Part shown: positions 41,355 to 49,534 of the stretch, in pieces | How positions within the stretch are numbered: the stretch's first letter is position 1 | Layout of the letters: every line of letters begins with the position of its first letter | Source: Amnibacterium kyonggiense | GTDB lineage: Bacteria; Actinomycetota; Actinomycetes; Actinomycetales; Microbacteriaceae | Direction: 5' to 3' | DNA length: 64,000 bases | NCBI RefSeq assembly: GCF_004364555.1 | Contig: NZ_SOAM01000004.1 | Span: forward strand, 124,001-188,000 | Notes under the pieces: generated by a model | The model's database searches: none | Seen by the model: the letters and a program-made list of their open reading frames with translations, nothing else | Told to the model about the DNA's origin: nothing | Program-made: the position numbers and the translations under genes

Positions 41355-42590
41355 ATGACCTCGCTCCAGTCCGCTCCCCCCAAGCACCGCAGAGAGGTCG
41401 CCCCCCTCAGGATCGCGATGCTGGGCACGCGCGGCGTCCCCGCCAACTACGGCGGCTTCGAGACCGCGATCGAGGAGATCGGCCAGCGACTGGTCGAGCA
41501 GGGCCACGCGGTGACCGTGTACGGCCGTTCCACCGAACGCACCGCGCCGACCGAGTACCTCGGGATGCGGCTGGTCAACCTGCCGGCGCTCCGGTCCAAG
41601 ACCCTGGAGACCCTGAGCCACACCGCGCTCTCCGCTGCGCACTTCTCGACCCAGCGACGCCACGACGTCGCGTTCGTCTTCAACGCGGCCAACGCACCGT
41701 TCGTCCCGCTCATCCGCGCCCGCGGCGCGGCCGTCGCCGTGCACGTGGACGGTCTCGAGTGGAAGCGCGACAAGTGGGGCAAGTGGGGGCGCCGCTACTA
41801 CCGCATGGCGGAGCAGCTCGCCGTCCGCGAGGCGGACGCGCTCATCGCCGACGCGCAGGGCATCGCCGACTACTACGACGACGAGTTCCATGTGCCGACG
41901 GAGCTGATCAGCTACGGCACCCGCATCCTCCGGAACGAGGCGACCGACGCCGTCGAGGCGCTCGGCCTCATCCCCGGCGCCTACCACCTCGTCGTCGCAC
42001 GCTTCGAGCCGGAGAACCACGTCGACGTGATCGTCGAGGGGTACCACCGGTCGAACGCGACCCTGCCGCTCGTCGTCGTCGGGTCCGCGCCCTACTCGGC
42101 CCGCTACACCGACTCGATCGGCGCGGTCGCGCAGCGGGACGACCGCATCCGGCTGCTCGGCGGCGTCTGGGACCAGCGCGCCCTCGATCAGCTCTACGCG
42201 CACGCGCTCAGCTACCTGCACGGCCACTCGGTCGGCGGCACCAACCCGTCCCTCCTCCGCGCGATGGGCGCCGGCACAGCGGTCGTCGGCTGGGACGTCG
42301 TCTTCAACCGGGAGGTCGCCGGCACCGCCGGGTCGTACTTCTCGACCCCCGCCGAGCTCGCGCGCAGCGTCGAGGAGATCGAGCAGTACCCGTTCCGCTT
42401 CCGCGACATCGGCGAGCACATGCAGGAGCGCGCCCGGAAGCACTACGACTGGGACATCGTCACCGAGGCGTACAGCAGCCTCGCCGGCCGCCTCGCCCGC
42501 GGGTACAGCACCCGCGGCATGAGCACGGGGCGCCGGTCCGACTCGGCGTGGTCGGTCGAGCCACTGCCGGTCGAGGTCGGCCGTGGCTGA
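41355..42590 (+). CDS. GT4 glycosyltransferase with DUF1972 N-terminal domain (rhamnosyltransferase-like)
   Basis: The 411-residue enzyme starts with the diagnostic 'IAMLGTRGVPANYGGFETAIEEIG' of the DUF1972/WchF group, which contains beta-1,4-rhamnosyltransferases acting early in capsule repeat units. The GT-B C-lobe has 'YHLVVARFEPENHVDVIVEGY' and 'GHSVGGTNPSLLRAMGAGT', where the family normally has its nucleotide-sugar-binding Glu. Specificity cannot be fixed from sequence. ATG 41355 has GAGGA eight bases upstream. It overlaps the next gene by eight bases, and a three-gene operon follows from here to 44246. Confidence 0.88.
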   Translation: MTSLQSAPPKHRREVAPLRIAMLGTRGVPANYGGFETAIEEIGQRLVEQGHAVTVYGRSTERTAPTEYLGMRLVNLPALRSKTLETLSHTALSAAHFSTQRRHDVAFVFNAANAPFVPLIRARGAAVAVHVDGLEWKRDKWGKWGRRYYRMAEQLAVREADALIADAQGIADYYDDEFHVPTELISYGTRILRNEATDAVEALGLIPGAYHLVVARFEPENHVDVIVEGYHRSNATLPLVVVGSAPYSARYTDSIGAVAQRDDRIRLLGGVWDQRALDQLYAHALSYLHGHSVGGTNPSLLRAMGAGTAVVGWDVVFNREVAGTAGSYFSTPAELARSVEEIEQYPFRFRDIGEHMQERARKHYDWDIVTEAYSSLAGRLARGYSTRGMSTGRRSDSAWSVEPLPVEVGRG

Positions 42591-43779
42591 GACCTCCGCT
42601 CGGCGGACGGCGCTCATCGCGCACCCCGGAGCGGAGCTCTACGGCTCCGACCGAGTGATGCTCGAGACGATCGCGGCGCTCGTCGAACGCGAATGGCGCG
42701 TCGTCCTCGCGATTCCGACGGACGGCCCCCTCGTGCACGAGGCGACCGCACTCGGGGCGGAGGTCGTCGTCCTCCCGCTGCCCGTCGTCCGCAAGCGCGC
42801 GCTGCATCCCGCCCGCCTTCCCGGTTTCATCGCCCGCTCCGCCGTCGGTGCGCGCCGCGTCGACCGGCTGCTGCGCAGCGTGCAGCCGCACGTGCTCTAC
42901 GCGTCGACGCTGACCGTGCCGCTCTGGTCGGCCCGAGCTCGGTCGACGGGCGTCCCCGTCGTCGTGCACATCCACGAGAGCGAGCGGCAGGCGCCGGTCC
43001 TGCTCCGCAAGGCCCTGGCGCTGCCGCTCAGGATCGCGGACCGCATCGTCGTGAACAGCGCGTTCAGCCTGACCAGCCTGACCGAGGTCATGCCGGGGCT
43101 CGCCGATCGGTCGACCGTCGTCTACAACGGCGTTCCCGGTCCGGGGAACGTCGTGGAGCCGCGTGCCTCCGTCGCCGACGGTCTGCGGATCGTCTACGTC
43201 GGTCGGATCTCGCCTCGCAAGGGCGTCGACGTCGCCATCGACGCGCTGCACCTGCTCACCGCGAGCGGCATCCCCGCTTCACTCGACCTCGTCGGTGCCG
43301 TGTTCCCCGGCTACGAGTGGTACGAGGAGCAGCTGCGCGAGCAGATCGCGCGGCTCGGGCTGCAGGACCTGGTGACCTTCCACGGGTTTCGGACGGACGT
43401 CTGGCCCGTGCTCACGAACTCGGACGTGGCGGTCGTGCCGTCGCGTCTGGACGAACCGTTCGGGAACACGGCTGTGGAGGCCGTGCTCGCCGGACGACCG
43501 GTGGTCGTCAGCGCCATCGGCGGCTTGGCGGAGGCGATCGACGGGTTCGCCTCCGCCATCCCGATCCCCGCTGACGATCCGGCGGCCCTCGCCGGCGCAC
43601 TCGAACGCGTCGCCCGGTCGTGGAGCGCGTTCCGTCGCACCGCGCTGGCGATGGCGCCGATCGCGGCGCAGCGCTACGCGACCGAGACCTACCGTCGGCG
43701 CATCGTGGAGCACATCGACCACGTCGCCACCGGCACCCGCGACCTGCACCGGGTGCAGCTCACCCCTGAGGAGGCGTGA
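42583..43779 (+). CDS. GT4 glycosyltransferase
   Basis: The 398-residue GT-B enzyme has 'HPGAELYGSDRVMLETIAAL' at the N-terminus (acceptor lobe), 'IVYVGRISPRKGVDVAIDAL' at the start of the donor lobe, and 'PSRLDEPFGNTAVEAVLAGRPVV' with the E-x7-E nucleotide-sugar motif. GTG 42583 lies inside the end of the preceding gene. It should act on the cytoplasmic side in repeat-unit assembly; the sugar is unknown. Confidence 0.87.
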   Translation: MAETSARRTALIAHPGAELYGSDRVMLETIAALVEREWRVVLAIPTDGPLVHEATALGAEVVVLPLPVVRKRALHPARLPGFIARSAVGARRVDRLLRSVQPHVLYASTLTVPLWSARARSTGVPVVVHIHESERQAPVLLRKALALPLRIADRIVVNSAFSLTSLTEVMPGLADRSTVVYNGVPGPGNVVEPRASVADGLRIVYVGRISPRKGVDVAIDALHLLTASGIPASLDLVGAVFPGYEWYEEQLREQIARLGLQDLVTFHGFRTDVWPVLTNSDVAVVPSRLDEPFGNTAVEAVLAGRPVVVSAIGGLAEAIDGFASAIPIPADDPAALAGALERVARSWSAFRRTALAMAPIAAQRYATETYRRRIVEHIDHVATGTRDLHRVQLTPEEA

Positions 43780-44246
43780 TCGTGGACTCCCCCTCGACCG
43801 CTCGATCCCTGCGCATCGGCTACGCCGCAGGCGCGTTCGACCTCTTCCACATCGGCCACCTGAACCTGCTGCGGCACGCGAAGAGCGAGTGCGACCTGCT
43901 CATCGCCGGGGTCGTCTCCGACGAGATGCTCCAGGTCACGAAGGGCATCACCCCGGTCATTCCGCTCGCCGAGCGCATGGAGATCGTGAGCCACATCTCC
44001 TACGTCGACCGCGTGCACGCGGAGGTCGTGCCGGACAAGCTCGACACCTGGCGCGAGGTGCGCTTCACGCACTTCTTCAAAGGCGACGACTGGCGCGGCA
44101 CGGAGAAGGGCCTTCGCCTCGAGCGGGAGTTCGCCGCCGTCGGCGTCGAGGTCGTCTACTTCCCGTACACGATGTCCACCTCGTCGACCGTGCTGCGCCG
44201 CGCGCTCGCCGCCCTGAACGGGGACGGCGAGCGCGTCACCGGCTGA
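43776..44246 (+). CDS. Cytidylyltransferase family protein (glycerol-3-phosphate cytidylyltransferase-like)
   Basis: The 156-residue protein has the nucleotidyltransferase motif HxGH at 25-28 ('GAFDLFHIGHLNLL'), the Lys in 'VTKGITPVIPLAERMEIV', 'FKGDDWRGTEKG' and a C-terminal 'MSTSSTVLRRAL' in place of the RxxGISTT signature. TagD-like enzymes make CDP-glycerol or related CDP-alcohols for teichoic-acid-like polymers. This makes a glycerol-phosphate modification of the glycan plausible and connects with the CDP-alcohol phosphotransferase at 37524-38309. GTG 43776 overlaps the preceding stop (GTGA). Confidence 0.85.
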   Translation: MIVDSPSTARSLRIGYAAGAFDLFHIGHLNLLRHAKSECDLLIAGVVSDEMLQVTKGITPVIPLAERMEIVSHISYVDRVHAEVVPDKLDTWREVRFTHFFKGDDWRGTEKGLRLEREFAAVGVEVVYFPYTMSTSSTVLRRALAALNGDGERVTG

Positions 44247-44252
44247 GCCGGC

Positions 44253-46139
44253 CTACCCGCACTTCGCGGTGTCGTAGGTCACCGGGACCGGCCGCACCTT
44301 CGGGGTGTGGCTCACCGACACGGTCTTGCTGTTGTCCGTCCCACCGGTGAACACAGCCTTCACGGTGACCGAGTCGGCGGCGGGGATCGTGATGTTCACG
44401 ACGCCGACCGGACGGTCGTACATGTTCCCCTTCACGGCGGGCCGCTTGTTGTACGCGCCGGTGGCGGCGTAGTTCGTGTTGAGCTCGGGCAGCAGGTTCG
44501 TGCCCCACGTGACCTTCTCGCCGTCGATGTACACCGCGGACAGCTTCGAGCCGACAGGCCCGTAGACCTGGACCCATTGCCGGTCGCCGCCGATCGGGAT
44601 GCGCTTCTGGTGCGCCTTCACGTACTCGGGCAGCGAGTAGATCTGGTTCAGCGGCAGGGTGTTGATGACCTTCGCCGACATCGTGTACTTCGGCGTCGGC
44701 GTGCAGGTGTTGGTCGTGACCTTGACCTGCTCGTCCATGTAGTAGCTCATCTTCGACGTGGCGTCGTCGTTGTTGTAGACGCCCAGGACCGTCGCGTCGC
44801 TGTTGTCCTTCGGCAGCATGTTGCCGAGCTGCGAGTCGAGGAGCAGCTTCTCCTCGTCCGCCCGCGTGCTCCACATCTTGAGCCGCTGCTCGTCCATCAT
44901 CGGCTTGAGCTGGTCGAGGTACGCCTGCGGCGAGCCCTGGCCGTTCGTCACCGCGGTGAAGATCGCCTGCGCTGCGGAGGCGAAGACCGCGTCCTGCACG
45001 CGCGGGTCCGTGTACTTGGCATAGACCTGATTGAGCAGGAACGGGACGGCGTTGTTCGAGTCGATCACCGTGCCGTCCGCAAGCTTCACCGGCCCGGTCG
45101 CCTTCATCAGGTACGAGAGCGCCACCGGGTCGAAGGAGATGACGCCGTCGACCTTGCCGCCGTAGACGTTCCGCCACATCGCGCGAGCGAGCTTCGCGTT
45201 CGTCGGGTAGTCGGGCGTCATGGTGATGTTCGTGACATAGGTCGACGCGTAGTTCGTGTAGATCTTCGACCAGTCGCCGTTGCCCTTGCCGCTCGGCGTG
45301 TAGGGCGGGACCGTGTAGGGGTGGGGGAAGTCGCCCGAGTTCCCCTGTCGACCGAGCTTGATCTTGCCGTCATTCACCACGAGCATCGCCATCGACGCGG
45401 GATTGCCGCCGCTCGCCCGCTCCTCCGCGTTGTTCTGGAAGATCAAGAGGTAGTGGCGAGCGCCCTCACCACCGAGCGCGGGGTAGAGCACCGGCATGAC
45501 CTTGCGGAGCTCGTGCGTCGCGGGCGCCGCCTGCTCGAGCAGCGACTGGACCTGAGCGATCGGCCCCTTGAGCTGCGGGACGACGTCCTTCGTGTCGATC
45601 GCCTTCGCGCTTCTGTCCGCGGCGGTGATGGCGTCGTCGATGTCGCCGATCGCGGGCGTCAGCTGCTTCAGCGGCTGGATGTCGATCCCGCCGTTCTTCG
45701 GCTTCAGGCTCTCGACGCTGATGCCGTCCGCCGCCTTCGCGAGCGGCCCGACGCCATCGTGAACGAGGGCGTTCACGAGGTCGGCGGTCTGCCGGAAGGC
45801 CTTGAGGTTGGGCCCGACGACGGGGATCTGCTCGTAGAACGACCACACCGGATCGTCCACCTGCTGCGCCGCCTTCGCGGTGTTCGCCTGCAGCTGCTCG
45901 TAGAGCTTCGCGGTGCTCGGCGCGTTCGGCTGCCCGAGCGCGGATTTGAACGTGGTGAGCCGCCCCTGCGCGGCCTGCAGCTGGTCCTTCGCGATCAGCG
46001 CGCGGTTGCCGACGTAGACGGTGAGGAGCACGACCGCGACGATCCCGAGGCACAGCGCGACGACGCCGCCGATCGTGATGCGTCGGCGGATGCGCTGTGC
46101 ACGTGTGCGCTGCTTCTTCTGCTTGCGGGCTTTGGGCAC
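44253..46139 (-). CDS. DUF4012 family membrane protein
   Basis: The 628-residue protein starts with a strongly basic cytoplasmic stretch (KARKQKKQRTRAQRIRRR) and one TM helix (about 22-45). A coiled-coil-like region (about 50-215) and a large extracytoplasmic domain follow, with the family marks 'RHYLLIFQNNAEERASGGNPASMAMLVV', 'MTPDYPTNAKLARAMW' and 'GVISFDPVALSYLMKATGPV'. DUF4012 proteins are regular members of actinobacterial exopolysaccharide clusters; their biochemical role is not established. GTG 46139 is the start. It is tail-to-tail with the cytidylyltransferase gene, only six bases apart. Confidence 0.85.
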   Translation of the reverse strand: MPKARKQKKQRTRAQRIRRRITIGGVVALCLGIVAVVLLTVYVGNRALIAKDQLQAAQGRLTTFKSALGQPNAPSTAKLYEQLQANTAKAAQQVDDPVWSFYEQIPVVGPNLKAFRQTADLVNALVHDGVGPLAKAADGISVESLKPKNGGIDIQPLKQLTPAIGDIDDAITAADRSAKAIDTKDVVPQLKGPIAQVQSLLEQAAPATHELRKVMPVLYPALGGEGARHYLLIFQNNAEERASGGNPASMAMLVVNDGKIKLGRQGNSGDFPHPYTVPPYTPSGKGNGDWSKIYTNYASTYVTNITMTPDYPTNAKLARAMWRNVYGGKVDGVISFDPVALSYLMKATGPVKLADGTVIDSNNAVPFLLNQVYAKYTDPRVQDAVFASAAQAIFTAVTNGQGSPQAYLDQLKPMMDEQRLKMWSTRADEEKLLLDSQLGNMLPKDNSDATVLGVYNNDDATSKMSYYMDEQVKVTTNTCTPTPKYTMSAKVINTLPLNQIYSLPEYVKAHQKRIPIGGDRQWVQVYGPVGSKLSAVYIDGEKVTWGTNLLPELNTNYAATGAYNKRPAVKGNMYDRPVGVVNITIPAADSVTVKAVFTGGTDNSKTVSVSHTPKVRPVPVTYDTAKCG

Positions 46140-46342
46140 GGTCGAACGTGGTCCTTTCGGGAGGGCCGGTCGTCGGGCGGATGCACCCTATTCGAGGGTC
46201 ACGCGTCCCGCCGGGAGGAGCCGCGGAGCGTCGCCTCCCGACCAGCGGCAGGTCCTCCCCGCTCCGCGGCGCGCCTCGACCGTCCCGCATCGGGCCGCCG
46301 CAGGATTGCCCCCGCCCATCCCCCTGACCGAACGGACTCGTC

Positions 46343-47620
46343 GTGGCCGACACCGCCCCCTCTCGGCGCAGACACCTCGTGCGCCGGCTCGGCGGCTTCG
46401 GATCCTCCGTCGTGATCAACGGCGTCATCAGCCTCGCAGTGGTGCCGATCGTCATCACGCAGGCGGGGGCGGACCTGTGGGCCGGGATCGCCGTCGCGCA
46501 GTCCATCGCCTCATTCGTCGCGGTCGTCGTGACATTCGGTTGGGCCGTGACGGGCCCGGCCACGGTCGCAGGCCTGAGCGACGAGGAACGAAGCGGCTAC
46601 TTCCGCGCCTCGGTCGCGGCCCGGGTCTGGCTGGCGGTCCCCAGCGTGCCGATCATGATCGGCGCGGTGATCTTGCTCGCTCCAGGAGACCGGTTGGCCG
46701 ACGTCCTGGCAGCCCTCGCGCTCCTGCTTCCGGCGCTCGGGTCCTCGTGGTTCTTCGTCGGGGAGGGCTCGCCGCGGCGGCTCCTGCTCAACGAGACGGT
46801 CCCGCGCGCAGCCGGGACGGCCCTCGGAGCGCTGCTGCTGCTGACGACGCACCTGCCGCTCGAGGTGTTCGCCGGCGGCCAAGCGCTCGGCGCCGTCGCG
46901 GCCGTCGCCCTCGGATGGCGATCCGTCCTGCGGCGCTATCCGGGCCGGCTGCGATTCGACCTGCGGGCCGACGTGCACCGCCTGCGCGGCCAGACCGGCG
47001 GTGTCGTCACCGCGGTGACCGCGGCGCTCTACGTGAACCTGCCCGTCGTGCTCGCCGGCGTCCTTCTGCCGAACCAGGTCGCCGTGTACGCGGTGGTCGA
47101 CAAGCTCCAGAAGCTCGCGCTCACCGCGCTCGGGCCCGTGTTCCAGGTGACTCAGGGCAGCGTGGGGAGCGCGGACCCCGTGCTGCGACCTGCCCGGGCG
47201 CGATCGGTGGGGCGCGTGGCCCTCGTGCTCGGCGCGGCGGTCGCGCTCGGGTTCGCCCTGCTCGGCGGCCTCGGCGTCCAGATCCTCTCGTCGGGCCGGA
47301 TCAGCGTTCCGCCGCTACTGGTCGCCGCACTCGGCGTCGCACTCGGCGCCGTCAGCACGAGCGCGATCATCGGCCTCTCGTGCCTGACCGCGCTCGGCGC
47401 GGTGAAGCAGGTCGCGGTGAGCACCGTGCTCGGCGCGATCGTCGGGATCCCTGCGATCCTCGTCGGCGGGATCCTCTTCGGCGTGACCGGCATCGCGATC
47501 GCGGCGGCCCTGTCGGAGGTGGTCGTCGCGGTCTACCAGGTCCAGGTGCTGCGTCGCCGAATCGGCGCGTCGGAACGGGGGTCCGATGTGTCCCCCTTGT
47601 TAGGGTCACCCACGTCCTGA
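46343..47620 (+). CDS. Wzx-like polysaccharide flippase B
   Basis: The 425-residue polytopic protein has about 12 TM segments and the oligosaccharide-flippase start 'GGFGSSVVINGVISLAVVPIVITQAGADLWAGIAVAQSIA'. Later comes 'ALYVNLPVVLAGVLLPNQVAVYAVVDKLQKLALTAL', in which the conserved Asp/Lys helix 'aDKlqkl' is recognisable. It differs strongly from flippase A at 32517. Two such transporters suggest two lipid-linked products or one used for a separate decoration. GTG 46343 is divergent from the DUF4012 gene. Confidence 0.82.
   Translation: MADTAPSRRRHLVRRLGGFGSSVVINGVISLAVVPIVITQAGADLWAGIAVAQSIASFVAVVVTFGWAVTGPATVAGLSDEERSGYFRASVAARVWLAVPSVPIMIGAVILLAPGDRLADVLAALALLLPALGSSWFFVGEGSPRRLLLNETVPRAAGTALGALLLLTTHLPLEVFAGGQALGAVAAVALGWRSVLRRYPGRLRFDLRADVHRLRGQTGGVVTAVTAALYVNLPVVLAGVLLPNQVAVYAVVDKLQKLALTALGPVFQVTQGSVGSADPVLRPARARSVGRVALVLGAAVALGFALLGGLGVQILSSGRISVPPLLVAALGVALGAVSTSAIIGLSCLTALGAVKQVAVSTVLGAIVGIPAILVGGILFGVTGIAIAAALSEVVVAVYQVQVLRRRIGASERGSDVSPLLGSPTS
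47577..47606 (+). promoter_or_regulatory. Predicted control region inside the end of flippase B: GGGGG-N10-CCCCC palindrome and TAGGGT
   Basis: GGGGGTCCGATGTGTCCCCC (47577-47596) directly precedes TTGTTAGGGTCACCC with TAGGGT at 47601-47606. Transcription would start near 47613 and give a leader of about 50 nt to ATG 47664. Confidence 0.45.
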
Positions 47621-47663
47621 AGCCACGCGTCCCCCTCGCGGTCGGCAGCGAAGGAGATCTCCC

Positions 47664-48863
47664 ATGCCCGGTACCGCCACGGGCGACACCGTCTACTGCA
47701 CGGTCGTCGCACGCAACTACCTCCCGCAGGCGCTCGCCCTCCACGCGAGCATCCAGCGCCATCAGCCCGACCGGCACTTCGTGGTGCTGGTTGTCGACGG
47801 CGAGGTCGAGCTCGAGGAGCGGCCAGGGCTCGAGCTCGTCGGCCTCGAGGCGCTCGCGCTGCCCGAGCGGGAGCAGCTCGACCTCGCTGCCATCTACGAC
47901 GTGGTCGAGCTGTCGACCGGCGTGAAGCCGCGCTTCATGCTGCAGCTCCTGGAGCGGTACGAGCGCGCCGTGTACCTCGATCCCGATCTCTACCTCGTCT
48001 CCTCGATCGAGGAGCTCGACGACCTGATGGACGAGCACGGCGTCGTCCTCACGCCGCACATCCTGGAGCCGATCCCGCCCGGGGAGTCCTTCCGCTCGGA
48101 GATCAACACCCTCACGGTCGGTGTGCACAACCTCGGGTTCTGCGCGGTGGGCCGCGCAGGACGACCGTTCCTCGAGTGGTGGTGGAGCCACCTCGAGCGC
48201 GAGTGCCTCATCTACCCGCTGCTCGGGCTCTTCGTCGACCAGAAGTGGACCGACATCGGCGCCACGATGTTCGACGCCCACTCCCTGCGGCATTACGGAT
48301 ACAACATCGGCCACTGGAACCTCCACGAGCGCCGGTTCTCCCGCCGCGACGGCTCGTTGGTGATGGATCGCACGGGGGAGCCCCTCCGCTTCTTCCACTT
48401 CAGCGGGTTCGACCCGAACGACCCGGAGGCGATCAGCGAGCGGCAGACGATCTCGCTGAAGGACACCGATCTCGGCTTCGACGAGCTCGTGCCGCTCAGC
48501 CGGGAGTACGCCGCGCTCGTGCTCCAGGCGCGATCGGATCTCGGTGCCAGCCCGAGGTACGGCTTCGACACCGACAGCAGCGGGCGTCCCATGACCAAGC
48601 GCCTGCGGCGGACGTACCGCAAGGAGCTCATCGACAACGGCCCCGAGTCGCTCCCCTCGCCGTTCATCGACGCCCAGCGGGAGGCGTTCGCGAAGTGGCG
48701 TGCCCGCTCCCTCCCCCGTCAGGCGACGAACGCTCTCGCCGACTCGTCGCTCGCGTTCAAGTACGCGTTCCCGGACACGTACAACCGCATCAAGCGGACC
48801 GCGCCCGCGCAGTTCCGCTGGGTGCGGGGCCGCCTGCTCGCGGGCGCGAAGATCCGCCGATGA
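47664..48863 (+). CDS. GT8-like glycosyltransferase
   Basis: The 399-residue protein has 'VYCTVVARNYLPQALALHASIQRH' at the N-terminus and the metal-binding DPD at 106-108 ('AVYLDPDLYLVSS'), in the arrangement of GT-A retaining (GT8/glycogenin-like) enzymes. 'NLGFCAVGR', 'VDQKWTDIGATMFD' and 'YNIGHWNLHER' are further conserved-looking blocks. A basic C-terminal tail may contact the membrane. ATG 47664 has AAGGAG at seven bases, a strong site. It begins a three-gene coupled run with the acetyltransferase and a GT4 gene. Confidence 0.8.
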   Translation: MPGTATGDTVYCTVVARNYLPQALALHASIQRHQPDRHFVVLVVDGEVELEERPGLELVGLEALALPEREQLDLAAIYDVVELSTGVKPRFMLQLLERYERAVYLDPDLYLVSSIEELDDLMDEHGVVLTPHILEPIPPGESFRSEINTLTVGVHNLGFCAVGRAGRPFLEWWWSHLERECLIYPLLGLFVDQKWTDIGATMFDAHSLRHYGYNIGHWNLHERRFSRRDGSLVMDRTGEPLRFFHFSGFDPNDPEAISERQTISLKDTDLGFDELVPLSREYAALVLQARSDLGASPRYGFDTDSSGRPMTKRLRRTYRKELIDNGPESLPSPFIDAQREAFAKWRARSLPRQATNALADSSLAFKYAFPDTYNRIKRTAPAQFRWVRGRLLAGAKIRR

Positions 48864-49534
48864 GCGGCCGCCTCGAGCACCTCCGCCGCACGGAGGGAAC
48901 GGTGCACGGCGCGCGCACCGCGCTGACCCGCGTCGCGCGTGGGACCGCCCGACGGCTGAACGCCCGCGCGCTCGGCTGGCGGAACGGCGTCCTGCCGCTG
49001 GGGAGCACCGTGATCGGCGCGTCGCACATCACCGTCGGCGAGGGATTCGATGCGGCTCGGCCCGTGTGGCTCGAGGCCGTGACCTCGTACGCGGGCGAGA
49101 CCTTCGAACCGCGGATCCGGATCGGCGCTCGTCTCACGAGCTCCGGTCTGCTGCACGTCTCGGCCATCGGCGAGATCGCGATCGGCGACGACTGCCTGTT
49201 CGGATCGAACGTCTACATCGGGGACCACGCCCACGGGGAGTACCGGGGCCACGGCTCGTCCGATCCGTCGTCGGCTCCTCGTACCCGCCCGCTGCGCAGC
49301 CCCGGACCGATCGCGATCGGGGACCGGTGCTGGTTCGGCGACAACGTCGTCGTGCTGGGCGGCGTGACCATCGGCGACGGCTGCGTGATCGGCGCGAACT
49401 CCGTCGTGACCCGCTCGCTCGCTGCGGGAACCATCGCGGGCGGCTCCCCCGCACGCCCGCTGAAGACCTGGGATCAAGCCGCGGCGACGTGGCGCCGATC
49501 CGCATCGACCGCACTCGAAGGACGACCGGCTTGA
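48860..49534 (+). CDS. Hexapeptide-repeat acyltransferase (CysE/LacA/WcaF-like)
   Basis: The 224-residue protein is built of [LIV]-G-x4 repeats forming a left-handed beta-helix, for example 'IAIGDDCLFGSNVYIGD', 'IAIGDRCWFGDNVVVLGGVTIGDGCVIGANSVVTRSL' and 'GSPARPLK'. The catalytic His is likely in 'YIGDHAHG'. It probably acetylates a sugar in the repeat unit. Its ATG overlaps the upstream stop (ATGA at 48860-48863). Confidence 0.88.
   Translation: MSGRLEHLRRTEGTVHGARTALTRVARGTARRLNARALGWRNGVLPLGSTVIGASHITVGEGFDAARPVWLEAVTSYAGETFEPRIRIGARLTSSGLLHVSAIGEIAIGDDCLFGSNVYIGDHAHGEYRGHGSSDPSSAPRTRPLRSPGPIAIGDRCWFGDNVVVLGGVTIGDGCVIGANSVVTRSLAAGTIAGGSPARPLKTWDQAAATWRRSASTALEGRPA

Noticed and set aside
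42693-43574. Plus-strand 293-codon frame within the second GT4 gene of the operon
   Set aside because: It is the same strand in another frame, Arg/Pro-rich, while the GT4 frame has complete motifs and operon coupling.
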